From: Christensenella sp964438705
Lineage (GTDB): Bacteria; Bacillota; Clostridia; Christensenellales; Christensenellaceae
Assembly: GCA_964438705.1 (NCBI GenBank)
Contig: CAYTKQ010000008.1
Coordinates: forward strand, 57,895 to 121,894
DNA length: 64,000 nucleotides
Direction: 5' to 3'
The notes under the pieces were generated by a model that saw only the letters and a program-made list of their open reading frames with translations, searched no databases and had not been told where the DNA came from. The stretch's first letter is position 1. Each line of letters opens with the position of its first letter. Of the stretch, positions 35,001 to 44,236 are shown in pieces. The position numbers were made by a program, and so were the translations under genes.

Positions 35001-38000
35001 GTCATAAATAGCGCGGAACTCCTCCACGGCATGGCGCACCTTCGCCGCGTCGGCCGTTTGCTCTTTGAGGAACGTCTTTTTAATACTCTCGTCTCCGTTT
35101 GCAAACGCGATTTCCTTGAACGGTGCTTTTGCGTATGTCTCTAGCTCCGCGTCCGAAAGAAGCCCCTCCCCATACGCCTGCACGAGCACGCTCTCCGCTT
35201 TGTTGAGGTCGAGGGCGCGCACGCGGTCGTTTACCCCTTGCATAAACCGCGTCGCCTCCGCCTCGTGTTCCGCGACCGGGGCAAAATACTTCTGCTCAAT
35301 CCTCTTTTGCCCCTCCGGGTCGTTCTTTGCCATCACGTCGATGTTGTTGCGGTAGGGTGTTTCCGTCATATATGCCATTGAGCCCTTGTCTTTCCACAGA
35401 TCGGACCCGCCGATCGCCTCCATCGCATCAAGGCGCAGATTGCGTTTGTGGTTCAGCCGATAGCGGTTGATGACGCGTTCCGCGTTGCTTCGCTGCTCAT
35501 AGGCCGCCGCCCACTCCAAAACGCCCGACTTTTTCGTGCTCGCGGGCAATTTGCCGATGTCATACTCCCCCGCCGCGATCTGCCGCGCGACCTTTTTTTG
35601 ATGGTCTGTGAGCTTCAGCTCCTTGTCCACCGCCTCGAATTGCTCCCGCGTCCCTCGATATTCCTCATGCGCCATGCGAAATTCAGCGGGCGTGATCTCG
35701 TGTCCCTCCGCGAGAGCGTTTTGCAGAATCGTTTTTCGTGTGTCCGTTTCCGTCGCACCCGGCGCGTCCGCATCTCCCACTTTTGGAATGTACTCCGGTA
35801 CCCCTGCGGGTGCGTTTTGATCCGTCACATGCGGGATATACTCCGGCATAGCCGCCGGCGCATCCCCCTCCCCCACCTTCGGAATGTACTCTGGTACCCC
35901 CGGCGGTACGTTCTGGTCCCCCACCTTCGGCACATACTCCCGCACGGGCGCAGGGATGTCCGCGTCCGTCTGGCGCGGGATATATTCACTCCTTACCCCC
36001 GGCGCATCCAAATCCGTAAGGTTCATCCCCTCGATGCTCAATTTGTCGTTACCAGTATTGACATTTTTTGCGTTACGGTGTATCGTATTAAGAAAGCCAC
36101 CCTCGCTGACCTGAGCGGGCAATTGCAGCCCGTGGAAGTCGGCAAGACCTTGGCTTTTTTGTTTATTCGCATATAACACTTCACCACTTTTTCCAAAGGC
36201 ATAATTAAGAAGCGGTTCCATATTCCGCCCATATGCGCTTGCTACAAAGTTTGCCGTTCCCGTATAATCAACGTCAACCGTCATATAGTGTCCGTATTGG
36301 TCGAACCATACAGGCAAAACCATATATCCTCTATCTGTCAATACATCTGTGACTACAACCACACTTTCATCTCCATGTGTTTTTGATTTTATTACCATAA
36401 CCGGATCTTCCAATAACTGGGGAATTTTCTTTATCGTATCCACCGAAACTTCCGGATGCTTGTTGAGTATTTCTTTGATTTTGCTATTTTGCATCAGCAT
36501 CGGGCTTTCTTCAAACCCTATGCCTTTAAGCACGCTTGATGTATCTCCAATATATAGATCCTGATCTGCGGGATGGATTCCATTTATTACATCATCCACC
36601 TGTTGTCCAAACTCCTTATTGACGCTATACGCCGGATTCATATCCATCTCCGCTCCCGGCTGCCGCGTCTTCAGCGCGCGCTCAAACAGCCTCCGTGCGC
36701 GTTCCAGTGTTTGGTACTCGCGAATATTAGCAAGCGCCGCCGCGTCTTTTTGAACGTACGCTTTCAGCTTTGCGATCGCCGTTTTGATTGCATCATAAAT
36801 GCGCGCCGCCGCGCCCGGCTGCCCCGCCACCAGCGCGTCGATGTCCGCCTGATCCTTGTATAAAATATCCCGCGTATACATCGCCGCGATCTCGTTCAAA
36901 GCCTCCTGCGCCGAAAGCCGCTTGCCCAGCTGCGCATATTGGCTCTTGATCTCCGCCACTGCCTTTTGCACGCGCGCCCCATCCTCTCCGAACGCCTGTT
37001 GCACGGCAAATTCATTGTATTTCGCGTAATATGGGCTCGTTTCCACCGCGTGGGTGATCTCGTGCATCGCCACGCCCTTTAGTACGTCCGAACGCGTGAC
37101 GTTGTTGCTGAAATAGATCGTGTCCGTGTTCTTGTCATACATCCCCTCGATGCGCCCGCCTGCTCCAAGGTCGGCAAATTCCACGTTCACGCCCGTCGCC
37201 TCCTTGAACTCCCGCAAAAACTTCTCGTTTGCCATCCGCTCCGTGTGCATCCGGTCATATTTTTCATTGAGGTACGCTTTTTTTTCGGGCGCAAGATACC
37301 TGTCCACCGTCCGCGCACGCTCCACCTTCCCCGTTATCTGCGACGCGTCCGCGCGCACATACCCCGGCCGTCCGGCCTGCGCCAGCACGTATTCCCCGCC
37401 GTCCTTCGCCACCACCACGGCCTCGCTCCCATTTTCAAGCCTTAGAGTGTCGTTCACGCCGTACACATGCTCCACGCCCAGCGCTTCATGGATCGCGTCG
37501 GCCTTTTCCCGGCTCGCGCTGTAGTTGACATTTTCACTGTTTTGTGGTACATTTTGATCAACGAAGACATCATTCGAGCGATTCGCCTCGGGCAATTGGC
37601 GCCCATGTGAGAGAAGCTCCCCGATGTCTTCATTGTTTTTTGTATAAATAACGTTTTCGTTGTTTTTTCCCAGATATTGTGACATATCATCGCGCCCGAA
37701 CGCCGTGTTTACGTTGTTCTGTATAGTGATCGCGCCTTGCTTATTAAATTCAACAGGTACAATCACCCTGTTTCCACCCATGTCGTTCCACTCAGTGATC
37801 ACGACTACGCTGTTGTTAGGATGTGATTTGTTTGTCAATATCGCGACTGGGTCAGAAAGCTGTTCCGGCAATTGTTTTAAAGCGTCCACTCCCAGATTAT
37901 GCTTGCCCCCTTGATACCCTTCCGGGTATGCGATCTTGCGTGCAGTCGTTTGCGTCATGTGCAGCGGCAAGTCCGGCGCGCCGTATAGGTTCAGCAATTC

Positions 38001-40157
38001 CGGCGTGCGTCCAACAATAACTTCCGTTCCAATCGAAAGTGTTCCATCAAAAACACCGTCGATTTCCTGCTCATAGCGCACCCGGTTTCCCGCGTCCGTC
38101 ACGTCAAGCATTCCCGCGTCGCGCCTCGACGGAATTTGAATATTGCTCGATTCGCCCGCTCCCGCCTGTTCCGTGATCGGATTGTTGAACGCTTCCATCA
38201 CCCCGCGCTTCACATAGGCATCGTCAACCGCATTGTCGTATGCGGTCCTTGCACTTGCTTTTCCAAGGGAAGACGCAGCCGCTCCGGATAGTCCGCCCGC
38301 GCCAAAACCGACCGCGCCCGCGATCGCCGGACTCTTTACATAAAGTTCCAGCGCTGCAAATTGCTCCGCTTCTTTTTTTGTGGCGGTCGGGTTTTCCTGC
38401 AAATATTGCTCCGTAAGCGCCGCAAACTTGGATTTGTCTTTCATGTTTGCCGTGTTCACCAAATTTTCAGTCAACTCCGCAATTGCTTCGCCCGGCGCCT
38501 CCGTGATTCCCTGTTTAAGAAAGGACTTAAGAACATTACCTTTCCCTCCAAATGCTTTTTGCAATCCTTCCATCGGCAAAAGCTCGGTTCCAGCCTCTAT
38601 CGCTGCATTTGTAATCCCCTCCGTGAAGACCTGATCCGTCGTCCCGCCCGCTTCTCTGGCCTCGTTTACGGCTTGTCCGCCCGCGCCCCCGCCCATAACT
38701 GCCAATGCCACAGGCGTTCCTGCGGGCGCAAGTAATGTGCTTTGCCCGATGCTCTTCGCGACATCCCACACGTTTCCCACCCAGCCTGGGGTGTCCTTGA
38801 GCAATACGTCCCGTCCCTCCTGTCCCATTGCGCCCGGAACAGATGTCCACGAATTTGGGTCGGGGGCTTTGTATGTCCCATTGATTTTTTGATCAGCCGC
38901 ATTAATACCAGATTCGATCAGCGCGGGAATCGACGCAGGTGCGCTCACAAAATCCATCGCGCCGCCAATCACGCGGTTCAGCGCGTTGTCGCCGCCCGCC
39001 ATTCCACGGTATATAGTTTTCATCAGATCATTTCGGCGAGCGTTCAAATCATATTCCAGCGTTTTGAAATATCGCTCCGCGTAATCTGTCCCGTTTTTCT
39101 TGTCATATCCCAAAAGCGCCGAATAGCGCGTTGCCTCATCCTTTGTCATCGACTTGTTCGCAATTTGCATATAGGCGTCCGGCCCCGGCATGGCTTTTGT
39201 GGCATTGACGAACTTATTGTCTCCCGATTCTTTTCCTTCGTTAAAATATGCGTCATACGCCGCAGTGTCATATTTTTTAAGATCGTCCGCAAATTTTACA
39301 ATGCCCTCCTTTTCCATCTGCAAATTCCCAAAATAAATATCATTTGAACGGCCCTCCAGCTGCGCTTCCAGTGTGGCAATTTCGGCGTCAATTCTTTTTT
39401 CCGTTTCCGATTTGACATATTTTCTCCTGCGCCCTCCTGCGGATGAAATATATTTTCCCTTATCTCCCGAAGTTTCTTTTTCGCTGTTTAGGGTGTCGAT
39501 CTTTGCGCGTATCTGTTGGGCCTCACTGTCTTCCCGCACTTGTTGTCCCGATTTCTCTTCCACGGTTTCCTGCTTTACGGTTGGTTTTTTATCGGCCTCG
39601 TTCTTCTTCCACAAATACTGAAAAGGCGAAGCGACAATCTTGCCGATTTCCTCCTCTTCCTTTTCCCCGGCCTTCTTCTGCGGTTTTTGCGCAATCATAT
39701 TGCGGATGCCCATGTCAAGGCGTTCTCTCGGGCTCATGTTCATGAATGCGTTGACGTCGGGCTTATCCGCAGGCTTTGCGGGCGTGTTTACGGGCAGAAA
39801 CGAAGAACCCGGCTTTGCCGGGCTTGGCATCGCCGCAAGCGGATCGTCTTTTTTGGGCTCCAATATGGGCCTCATCACCTCATAGATGCGGTTCGGCTGT
39901 GTTTGGGCGGTGCTCGCTTTGGCGCGCGCTTCGCGCTCGAGCCGCGCACGCTCCGCCGCTTCGCGTTTTTTGCGCTCCACTTCCTGTCTGGCCTTGAGCG
40001 CTTCCGCCTCACGCTTTTTTTGTTCCGCCTCCTGCCGTGCGCGCTCCGCCGCCTCACGCTTCTTGCGTTCCGCCTCCTGCACAGCCCTCGACGCAGCTGC
40101 CATGCTCTTTGTTACCGTTTCCATCCAGTTGTTTGTTTTACTCGTCCCATAAGCCAT
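32034..40157 (-). CDS. Giant polyvalent virion protein with zincin protease motif and two MuF-C-like domains
   Basis: A 2707-residue protein. N-terminal charged coiled coil (about 26-92, Ala/Glu/Lys/Arg repeats); helical region with Gly/Ala-rich hydrophobic stretches near 466-485 and 609-640; a MuF-C-like domain (about 695-860: GAPDLPLHMTQTTARKI, LSDPVAILTN); a small beta domain; a zincin motif HEITH at 1032-1036; a second MuF-C-like domain (about 1195-1350: ESPMLMQNSKIKEIL, LLEDPVMVIKSKTHGDES); five 16-residue EYIPKVGD-type repeats (about 1390-1470); and a long helical C-terminal half with a hydrophobic stretch near 2100. It follows head and fibre genes where T7- or P22-like phages encode ejected internal proteins. 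Start MAYGTSK has GGAGG at ideal spacing. Ejection and toxin or protease roles are inferred. Confidence 0.8.
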   Translation of the reverse strand: MAYGTSKTNNWMETVTKSMAAASRAVQEAERKKREAAERARQEAEQKKREAEALKARQEVERKKREAAERARLEREARAKASTAQTQPNRIYEVMRPILEPKKDDPLAAMPSPAKPGSSFLPVNTPAKPADKPDVNAFMNMSPRERLDMGIRNMIAQKPQKKAGEKEEEEIGKIVASPFQYLWKKNEADKKPTVKQETVEEKSGQQVREDSEAQQIRAKIDTLNSEKETSGDKGKYISSAGGRRRKYVKSETEKRIDAEIATLEAQLEGRSNDIYFGNLQMEKEGIVKFADDLKKYDTAAYDAYFNEGKESGDNKFVNATKAMPGPDAYMQIANKSMTKDEATRYSALLGYDKKNGTDYAERYFKTLEYDLNARRNDLMKTIYRGMAGGDNALNRVIGGAMDFVSAPASIPALIESGINAADQKINGTYKAPDPNSWTSVPGAMGQEGRDVLLKDTPGWVGNVWDVAKSIGQSTLLAPAGTPVALAVMGGGAGGQAVNEAREAGGTTDQVFTEGITNAAIEAGTELLPMEGLQKAFGGKGNVLKSFLKQGITEAPGEAIAELTENLVNTANMKDKSKFAALTEQYLQENPTATKKEAEQFAALELYVKSPAIAGAVGFGAGGLSGAAASSLGKASARTAYDNAVDDAYVKRGVMEAFNNPITEQAGAGESSNIQIPSRRDAGMLDVTDAGNRVRYEQEIDGVFDGTLSIGTEVIVGRTPELLNLYGAPDLPLHMTQTTARKIAYPEGYQGGKHNLGVDALKQLPEQLSDPVAILTNKSHPNNSVVVITEWNDMGGNRVIVPVEFNKQGAITIQNNVNTAFGRDDMSQYLGKNNENVIYTKNNEDIGELLSHGRQLPEANRSNDVFVDQNVPQNSENVNYSASREKADAIHEALGVEHVYGVNDTLRLENGSEAVVVAKDGGEYVLAQAGRPGYVRADASQITGKVERARTVDRYLAPEKKAYLNEKYDRMHTERMANEKFLREFKEATGVNVEFADLGAGGRIEGMYDKNTDTIYFSNNVTRSDVLKGVAMHEITHAVETSPYYAKYNEFAVQQAFGEDGARVQKAVAEIKSQYAQLGKRLSAQEALNEIAAMYTRDILYKDQADIDALVAGQPGAAARIYDAIKTAIAKLKAYVQKDAAALANIREYQTLERARRLFERALKTRQPGAEMDMNPAYSVNKEFGQQVDDVINGIHPADQDLYIGDTSSVLKGIGFEESPMLMQNSKIKEILNKHPEVSVDTIKKIPQLLEDPVMVIKSKTHGDESVVVVTDVLTDRGYMVLPVWFDQYGHYMTVDVDYTGTANFVASAYGRNMEPLLNYAFGKSGEVLYANKQKSQGLADFHGLQLPAQVSEGGFLNTIHRNAKNVNTGNDKLSIEGMNLTDLDAPGVRSEYIPRQTDADIPAPVREYVPKVGDQNVPPGVPEYIPKVGEGDAPAAMPEYIPHVTDQNAPAGVPEYIPKVGDADAPGATETDTRKTILQNALAEGHEITPAEFRMAHEEYRGTREQFEAVDKELKLTDHQKKVARQIAAGEYDIGKLPASTKKSGVLEWAAAYEQRSNAERVINRYRLNHKRNLRLDAMEAIGGSDLWKDKGSMAYMTETPYRNNIDVMAKNDPEGQKRIEQKYFAPVAEHEAEATRFMQGVNDRVRALDLNKAESVLVQAYGEGLLSDAELETYAKAPFKEIAFANGDESIKKTFLKEQTADAAKVRHAVEEFRAIYDELIELANEARVRNGYAPIEKRANYFPHFNDMTTKDKILGAFGIDISSTDAIPEGIAGITAMFSPGTKFFSGFQRRMGNKTAFDALEGLDGYLRGIKDVIFHTDDIQRLRALESALRSRHADETIRQKIDEINADPMREAEAKSLDIQELLKNTQESDLSNYISWLHEYTNGIAGKKSNLDRVMEQMLSRRAYTVMRKLSGQVASNMIGFNVSSAITNTFALAQAAGQIKTVNLLTGIKNTAKNWVKNDGFVQNSDFLVNRRGVDSLAKDGMQKFSDASAWLMETIDQFTSESIVRAKYAEEIKRGATPEEAMRTANQTAANILADRSYGQMPTAFNAKNPFAKTLTMFQLEVNNQYRNLFKDIPREAKASGGAVALKIAAGLLKYSVAAWLIGELFEKLTGRRGIFDPIDLVLSTVGDFTDEKTSKTQAMTNLASNVLEQVPFLGGLLGGGRVPVSSAIPFGGNINDMAGAFGMFMDPEIAGEKKAETFRKELMNPLWYLLPPAGGGAAKKAVESAEALSQGGEYTYDNDGNKKLKFASDGDVADWVQGVLFGKYATDGGKGYVKGGFKPLSVKQTSAHTNLVSAGMKPERAQEIIQELAAVEGEVDSSGETVEGGKTKNIIAAIDKMKDLNPAQRYGLYYDLLMSDSMRTEMDAATEDFGIAKMTLAEAYKRTYGITGEKGANGKTVPGSKGQKIKEALSTLYVGGTSGEQEARRQYLYEIFGGGKASPKEEITNENTTAISEAAGYKIPNYKAETLEKIASIGVSAEDYAHIDDRIGAQGDKVGYLQSLGFDEKQTRGLVESFVMGKTAKSKMVAAGDMGIGEDVYIGTYIEGYTSKGSKAERNAQIRAYVDSIPGLSQEQRDALYEWNKVSKASAGAGGGSAGRKSSGGRRSGGSGRDKAADATGPVNIPGEAWAKALATMKQNKAPQVSPEKWVDLLNRIKDGGIREAALKEQLAGVENNPILTASQKAAQKAEIRKRYEEKSI

Positions 40158-40204
40158 GTCACACACCTCCGTCGCTGCTTATCGTACCGCCATGTCCGCG
40201 CGGT

Positions 40205-40921
40205 TTACCACGTTTTACCCAAATTTCCGCTCGATGCACCGACAAACTTCTTTCCAGTCGCTTTTTCCGTCCCGTCACTATATATCTCATAAGTAGTGCT
40301 ATATCCTGTCTTGGGATCATATTCGCTCCGATACCCCTTCACCGTGGGCGCCGTGTTCGTGGGTGTTGTCCCGCCACCGCCCCTGCCCGACGAATAACCG
40401 CGGCTTCGCGCCGCCGCTGCCGCTTTTTCCGCCTCCTGCCGTTTGCGCTCCTCTTCTGCCTGCCACGCCTGATAGGCCCACTGCGCTTTTGCAAACGCGT
40501 CGTTGCGCTTGTTTTGCTCCGCCTCGCCAATCGTCTGCGCCCACTTGGTCTTCATGGACGCGAGGTCTGTGTTGTATGCGTTCCCCACCTCCGTGCTTGC
40601 CGATGCGAAAGCAGAATTTGCCTTGTTCTGCGCCTTGAGCCAGTCATTGTAAATGTTCGACGCCGTTGTTTCAGTCAGCCCGCCCGTAATGCCCTGCGCC
40701 GCCATCAGCTGCGGCAGATCGCGCTCCGCCATACGCTTTGCCACATACGCGTCCTGCTTTGCCTGATACTGCTGATCCTCCAACTTTTTTATCTGCGTGT
40801 CACGCAGTGCGCCGCGCGCCTTCTCCTCCTCCGCCTGCGCCGCGCGATATCCGGCAATCTGATCGTCATACCCATTCCCGCTTTTTGTCATTTGCTCATT
40901 GAAAAAATCTTCAAAACTCAT
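40205..40921 (-). CDS. Probable virion protein, coiled-coil, unknown function
   Basis: A 238-residue protein, mostly helical and rich in Ala, Gln, Lys and Glu (about 1-165), then a Gly/Arg/Thr-rich linker and a short Tyr-rich tail (GYRSEYDPKTGYSTTYEIYSDG). Its start overlaps the end of the S74 fibre gene by 11 bp and it directly precedes the giant gene. Small helical proteins in this place are often internal or ejection-complex proteins of podoviruses (compare P22 gp7/gp20), but I do not recognise the family. Confidence 0.6.
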   Translation of the reverse strand: MSFEDFFNEQMTKSGNGYDDQIAGYRAAQAEEEKARGALRDTQIKKLEDQQYQAKQDAYVAKRMAERDLPQLMAAQGITGGLTETTASNIYNDWLKAQNKANSAFASASTEVGNAYNTDLASMKTKWAQTIGEAEQNKRNDAFAKAQWAYQAWQAEEERKRQEAEKAAAAARSRGYSSGRGGGGTTPTNTAPTVKGYRSEYDPKTGYSTTYEIYSDGTEKATGKKFVGASSGNLGKTW

Positions 40922-42122
40922 TTTGTTCCTCCTCTTCGCGTAATATCCCGTCCATCTCCTCTTGTGTACACGCGCCCTTTTTCACAAGCAGGTCTTTTAG
41001 TGCGGCGTTCTCGTTTTCGATCCGCGCTGTCAGGTCGTCGATCTGCCGTTGCTGGCGCTGACAGAGGGCCACCAAATCACAAATAATTGGGTTCTGGTTC
41101 AAACCCTCGATGCGCATTTCGTAAACCGCAGGCTCGTCGATGATCGTTTCGCCCGTTTTCTCGTCAACATGGCTGACTTCTGGCTCCGTGATATGAGCAG
41201 TCCTGTACACGTACCGCTCGTCTACTTCCGCCGCCTCTTCCGCAATAAACGCTTTGGAACTACCTTCGTAGCCACTTTCCGGTTTGTAATTGTACGAAAC
41301 AGGACGAAGTTTAAGAATTTTAAGTGCATCAGCTTCCGTCACATTTTGTATGTTCTCTTTATAGCGCGCTGACGACGGAGCCGGACAGTTTGCCGCGTCG
41401 ATGTTGATTTTCGTGGCAGGAGCATCGCTTTTTCTAAATGCAAGTGTTGTAAGTGCCCGTATTTCCTTCCATTCCGCGCCCACGCCTTCGAATGCAAGCA
41501 TCGAATCTAAGTGTAGTGTAAAAAAATACGCATCACGATATCGCTGGTTTGCGCCGCCCACGACATATGTGTTGTTTAGGGACGGACTTATGTTTTGTGT
41601 TGTAACCGATCCGTAAAACGATCCGCCCGCTTTTGGTATCGCCGCGTTTGCGGTCGTTTGCGCAGTATTTACCTCCGTCTTCTTTGCGTAATACGCCGGA
41701 AGCTGCCCGCCCAGCTTCTCTGCGTCATCCACGATCCCATTGTCATTTTTGTCATACGCAGCCTTTAACATATCCCCATATCCCGCACTCGAAAGTGCAT
41801 CCACCACCGCCTTTTCGCTTGGAACTTTTTCCGTCGCGCTCCCCAGCGTCTGCGTCACATTCACTTTGTCGAATTTTCCATCGAGCTTCGCCTGCACATT
41901 CCCGCCGCCCTGCGTGCCTATATTGCCTGCCCCTTCTGTGCCCGCCAGCGCGTCAATGAGCTCGTTGTGCTTGCCAAGCGCGATCATCATCTTTGGAATG
42001 TTGTCAAAACGCGCCTTGAGCTCTGCCGTGCCGATCCCTTCCTGCGACGGATTGGTGGGCAGGCTTGTCACATCCCTTCCCGCAAACTCCGCTTCGTTAA
42101 ATTTCAAATCTCTAATTCCCAT
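40911..42122 (-). CDS. Tail fibre protein with S74 intramolecular chaperone (first copy)
   Basis: A 403-residue fibre-like protein with an N-terminal helical part, a YDKNDNGIVDDAEKLGG module near 115-130, a beta-rich stretch and a C-terminal S74 chaperone beginning SSARYKENIQNVTEADALK, followed by a coiled coil (QRQQRQIDDLTARIENEN). The SxRxKxNI pattern includes the serine and lysine used for self-cleavage. It lies right after the gp10-like tail gene, fitting an adsorption fibre on a short tail. It is paralogous in layout to 29484-30827. Confidence 0.82.
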   Translation of the reverse strand: MGIRDLKFNEAEFAGRDVTSLPTNPSQEGIGTAELKARFDNIPKMMIALGKHNELIDALAGTEGAGNIGTQGGGNVQAKLDGKFDKVNVTQTLGSATEKVPSEKAVVDALSSAGYGDMLKAAYDKNDNGIVDDAEKLGGQLPAYYAKKTEVNTAQTTANAAIPKAGGSFYGSVTTQNISPSLNNTYVVGGANQRYRDAYFFTLHLDSMLAFEGVGAEWKEIRALTTLAFRKSDAPATKINIDAANCPAPSSARYKENIQNVTEADALKILKLRPVSYNYKPESGYEGSSKAFIAEEAAEVDERYVYRTAHITEPEVSHVDEKTGETIIDEPAVYEMRIEGLNQNPIICDLVALCQRQQRQIDDLTARIENENAALKDLLVKKGACTQEEMDGILREEEEQNEF

Positions 42123-42156
42123 ATGCTTTCCTTTCTCTTCGGAAGTTCTGTTTTCC

Positions 42157-44013
42157 CTATTTCACCTTGCTCTTGAGGTCGTAATAGACGGTCGCCCCGT
42201 AAAGCCCGAACGCCTCATTCATTGCATCGTTCTCCATCTTTAGTTGTGTCGTCACAATGCGCTTCGCCTTCAAGCGCAGAGCGATCACGTTCACATCCGT
42301 GTTGGTGTTGAATGTGAAGCGCGAAAAGTCCATATCGTCAAAGCTGAACACATCCACATTCTTTTCACCCTTCAGCACAAACGCGCCGTCCTGCTTCATG
42401 TACACCTTCACGCTCGATCGCGTATACGGGTTTAATTTGACGTAGACCGCGCGGATCGTCTTATACTTCGTGTAGCTGTCAAAGGCGATCTCCGGCGTCG
42501 TCCACCGCGCAAGGATTGGCCTCCCGTCGTCGTTGAACGAATCCGACCGCTTGGTGTTGTGAAAGCGGCACAGCCTTCCGTCCTCCGTGCCGAACCACAG
42601 CCGCCCCTCCTCCGTAAGCCAGCACCGCACCGGCACGTCCTCCCAGTAATACCATTCATATTGGTATTGCTCCGAGCTCTTCCCGACGTATTCCTTTTGC
42701 GAAGCGTCCGCCACATACACATGCCCGTTCACCGCAATATATAAATATCCGTCAAACTCCGTCGCCACGGCACTCTCAAGTCCGCTCTCGCGGATCAGTT
42801 TCTTGTTTATAAGCTCGCTTCTTGCCTGCGCATACCGTTCGGATGTGGTGGAGTTGGTCGTCAATGCAAATACGCCCTGACGGGATAAAAACATATGATC
42901 GTCCCGCAGGTCCTTCGTGCACCACGCAGAGATTGCCCCCACGCCCGCGATACCAGTCTTCACACGGAAAATGACCGTTTTGCCGTCCGAACCCATCTCC
43001 GCCGACCGTAAAAACACCGTCGCGTCCTGATCGTTGTCCTCTTTTAAGATCGCAAGATCGTTTCCGTTGCGCAAATATCCCACAATCTTGGTGTTGTCCT
43101 GCCCCACCACCCCGTAGCCATTGTCCGGGAAATATGTGGGCGCGTTGCGCGCGTCCGTGGTGATGTCGCTGCAATAATCCACATTTATTTTTTCCGGATT
43201 CCCCGCCACGAACATGCGGTTGAATCCCCCAAGCCCCCATAAAATAGCGGTCGTGCATTTGTTGATCTTGTCCGATGATCCCGCCACCGGCTTTTTATAG
43301 GTGATGCGCACATTCGCCGCGCCATCTGTTGGCTTGGGCGGCACGCTGTTTAACGTCACCTTCCCGAGCGTCCCGTCATAGGATTTGTATCCCACCGACG
43401 ACCAGTCCGCGCCCGTGCGCTGCTCCACCTTCACAATTGACGCGATCCCCGTCGCGTCCAGCTGATAAATCTGGTTCGTGCCGTCTCCGGAAAATTCGTT
43501 GAGGCGCGCGTCGCTTAATAGGTTCACCGCTTCAAACGCCTCGCCCCCGCCCTGCGGCGGGCAGTTGATGCGTGTGGTCGGGATATACGCGACGCTCTGC
43601 GCGCTCACCACAGCGCTGCCGTCATAGCGCAGCAGCAGCTTTCCGTCCAAAATCCACAGCTTACCGTCCATCTGATAGGCCGACGAGCGCGCGTTGTTCA
43701 TGCCCGCATATAATTGCTGCCGTGTGCCGTCCTCCTTCCAAAGGTATAGCTTGTCCCCGCTGTGCACGATGCGCTTCACGCCGTCCGGCTTCACCAGACG
43801 AAACACGCCGTTGATGCGCGCGGGAAACGTTGTGACGGTTTCGTATCCATACCGCTTCACGGGCCGTCCCGATTGTTCGGATATCATGTTCACGCAGTCG
43901 GGCGAGCGGTACGACTTCACCGCGCCCAGCTCGGACGAGAAATCCACGCCCTTGAACTGATCAAATTCAATGATCTTCGTCGCCGCTTTCGGCGGCATCT
44001 GTGCTGTCGGCAT
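42157..44013 (-). CDS. Tail hub or head-closure protein, gp10/tubular-B-like
   Basis: A 618-residue protein dominated by short beta-strand repeats of propeller type (KLYLWKEDGTRQQLY, KLWILDGKLLLRYDG, GRLWFGTEDGRLCRFHN). The N-terminus (IIEFDQFKGVDFSSELGAVKSYRSPDCVNM) resembles phage tail proteins that plug the portal vertex, such as P22 gp10 or T7 gp12. In a phage with no tail-tube gene this would be the main short-tail component. The start overlaps the preceding small zinc-ribbon gene by 47 bp and has a GAGGTG site. Confidence 0.7.
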   Translation of the reverse strand: MPTAQMPPKAATKIIEFDQFKGVDFSSELGAVKSYRSPDCVNMISEQSGRPVKRYGYETVTTFPARINGVFRLVKPDGVKRIVHSGDKLYLWKEDGTRQQLYAGMNNARSSAYQMDGKLWILDGKLLLRYDGSAVVSAQSVAYIPTTRINCPPQGGGEAFEAVNLLSDARLNEFSGDGTNQIYQLDATGIASIVKVEQRTGADWSSVGYKSYDGTLGKVTLNSVPPKPTDGAANVRITYKKPVAGSSDKINKCTTAILWGLGGFNRMFVAGNPEKINVDYCSDITTDARNAPTYFPDNGYGVVGQDNTKIVGYLRNGNDLAILKEDNDQDATVFLRSAEMGSDGKTVIFRVKTGIAGVGAISAWCTKDLRDDHMFLSRQGVFALTTNSTTSERYAQARSELINKKLIRESGLESAVATEFDGYLYIAVNGHVYVADASQKEYVGKSSEQYQYEWYYWEDVPVRCWLTEEGRLWFGTEDGRLCRFHNTKRSDSFNDDGRPILARWTTPEIAFDSYTKYKTIRAVYVKLNPYTRSSVKVYMKQDGAFVLKGEKNVDVFSFDDMDFSRFTFNTNTDVNVIALRLKAKRIVTTQLKMENDAMNEAFGLYGATVYYDLKSKVK

Positions 44014-44236
44014 GTTGCACCTCTTTTTCTTCGATCACCGGCTTGTCCGATTCCACCCGCTGCTCGATGGCCTCGTCAAACCTCTTTTTGTAGCTTACAC
44101 ACTGCGGGTTTGCGCACTCCATACTCAGCACCGCAAACAGCCGCGTCTCAAGGTCGGGCGTGCCGTCGTTTTTCACCACATAGCGGCTGCCCGCCACCTT
44201 CAACTCACATCCGCAATCAGCGCATCTGTCCTCCAT
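43967..44236 (-). CDS. Small zinc-ribbon protein in the head operon
   Basis: An 89-residue protein with two cysteine pairs (CADCGC near 5-10 and CANPQC near 42-47) that probably bind one Zn2+, then an acidic tail ending in AESGDEDH. It starts 20 bp before the portal stop behind AAGGAGG, and its 3' end overlaps the tail-hub gene. Similar small zinc-ribbon genes occur between portal and tail genes in Firmicute phages. Role unknown. Confidence 0.65.
   Translation of the reverse strand: MEDRCADCGCELKVAGSRYVVKNDGTPDLETRLFAVLSMECANPQCVSYKKRFDEAIEQRVESDKPVIEEKEVQHADSTDAAESGDEDH

Noticed and set aside
35750..36000. Possible CRISPR-like tandem repeat
   Set aside because: The 48-bp periodicity is in frame and encodes the 16-residue EYIPKVGD repeats of the giant protein. 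There are no spacers and no cas genes.
32034..40157. Giant protein as a tape measure protein
   Set aside because: Tape measures come after tail-tube and assembly chaperone genes, which are absent, and they do not usually carry MuF-C-like domains. Not fully excluded.
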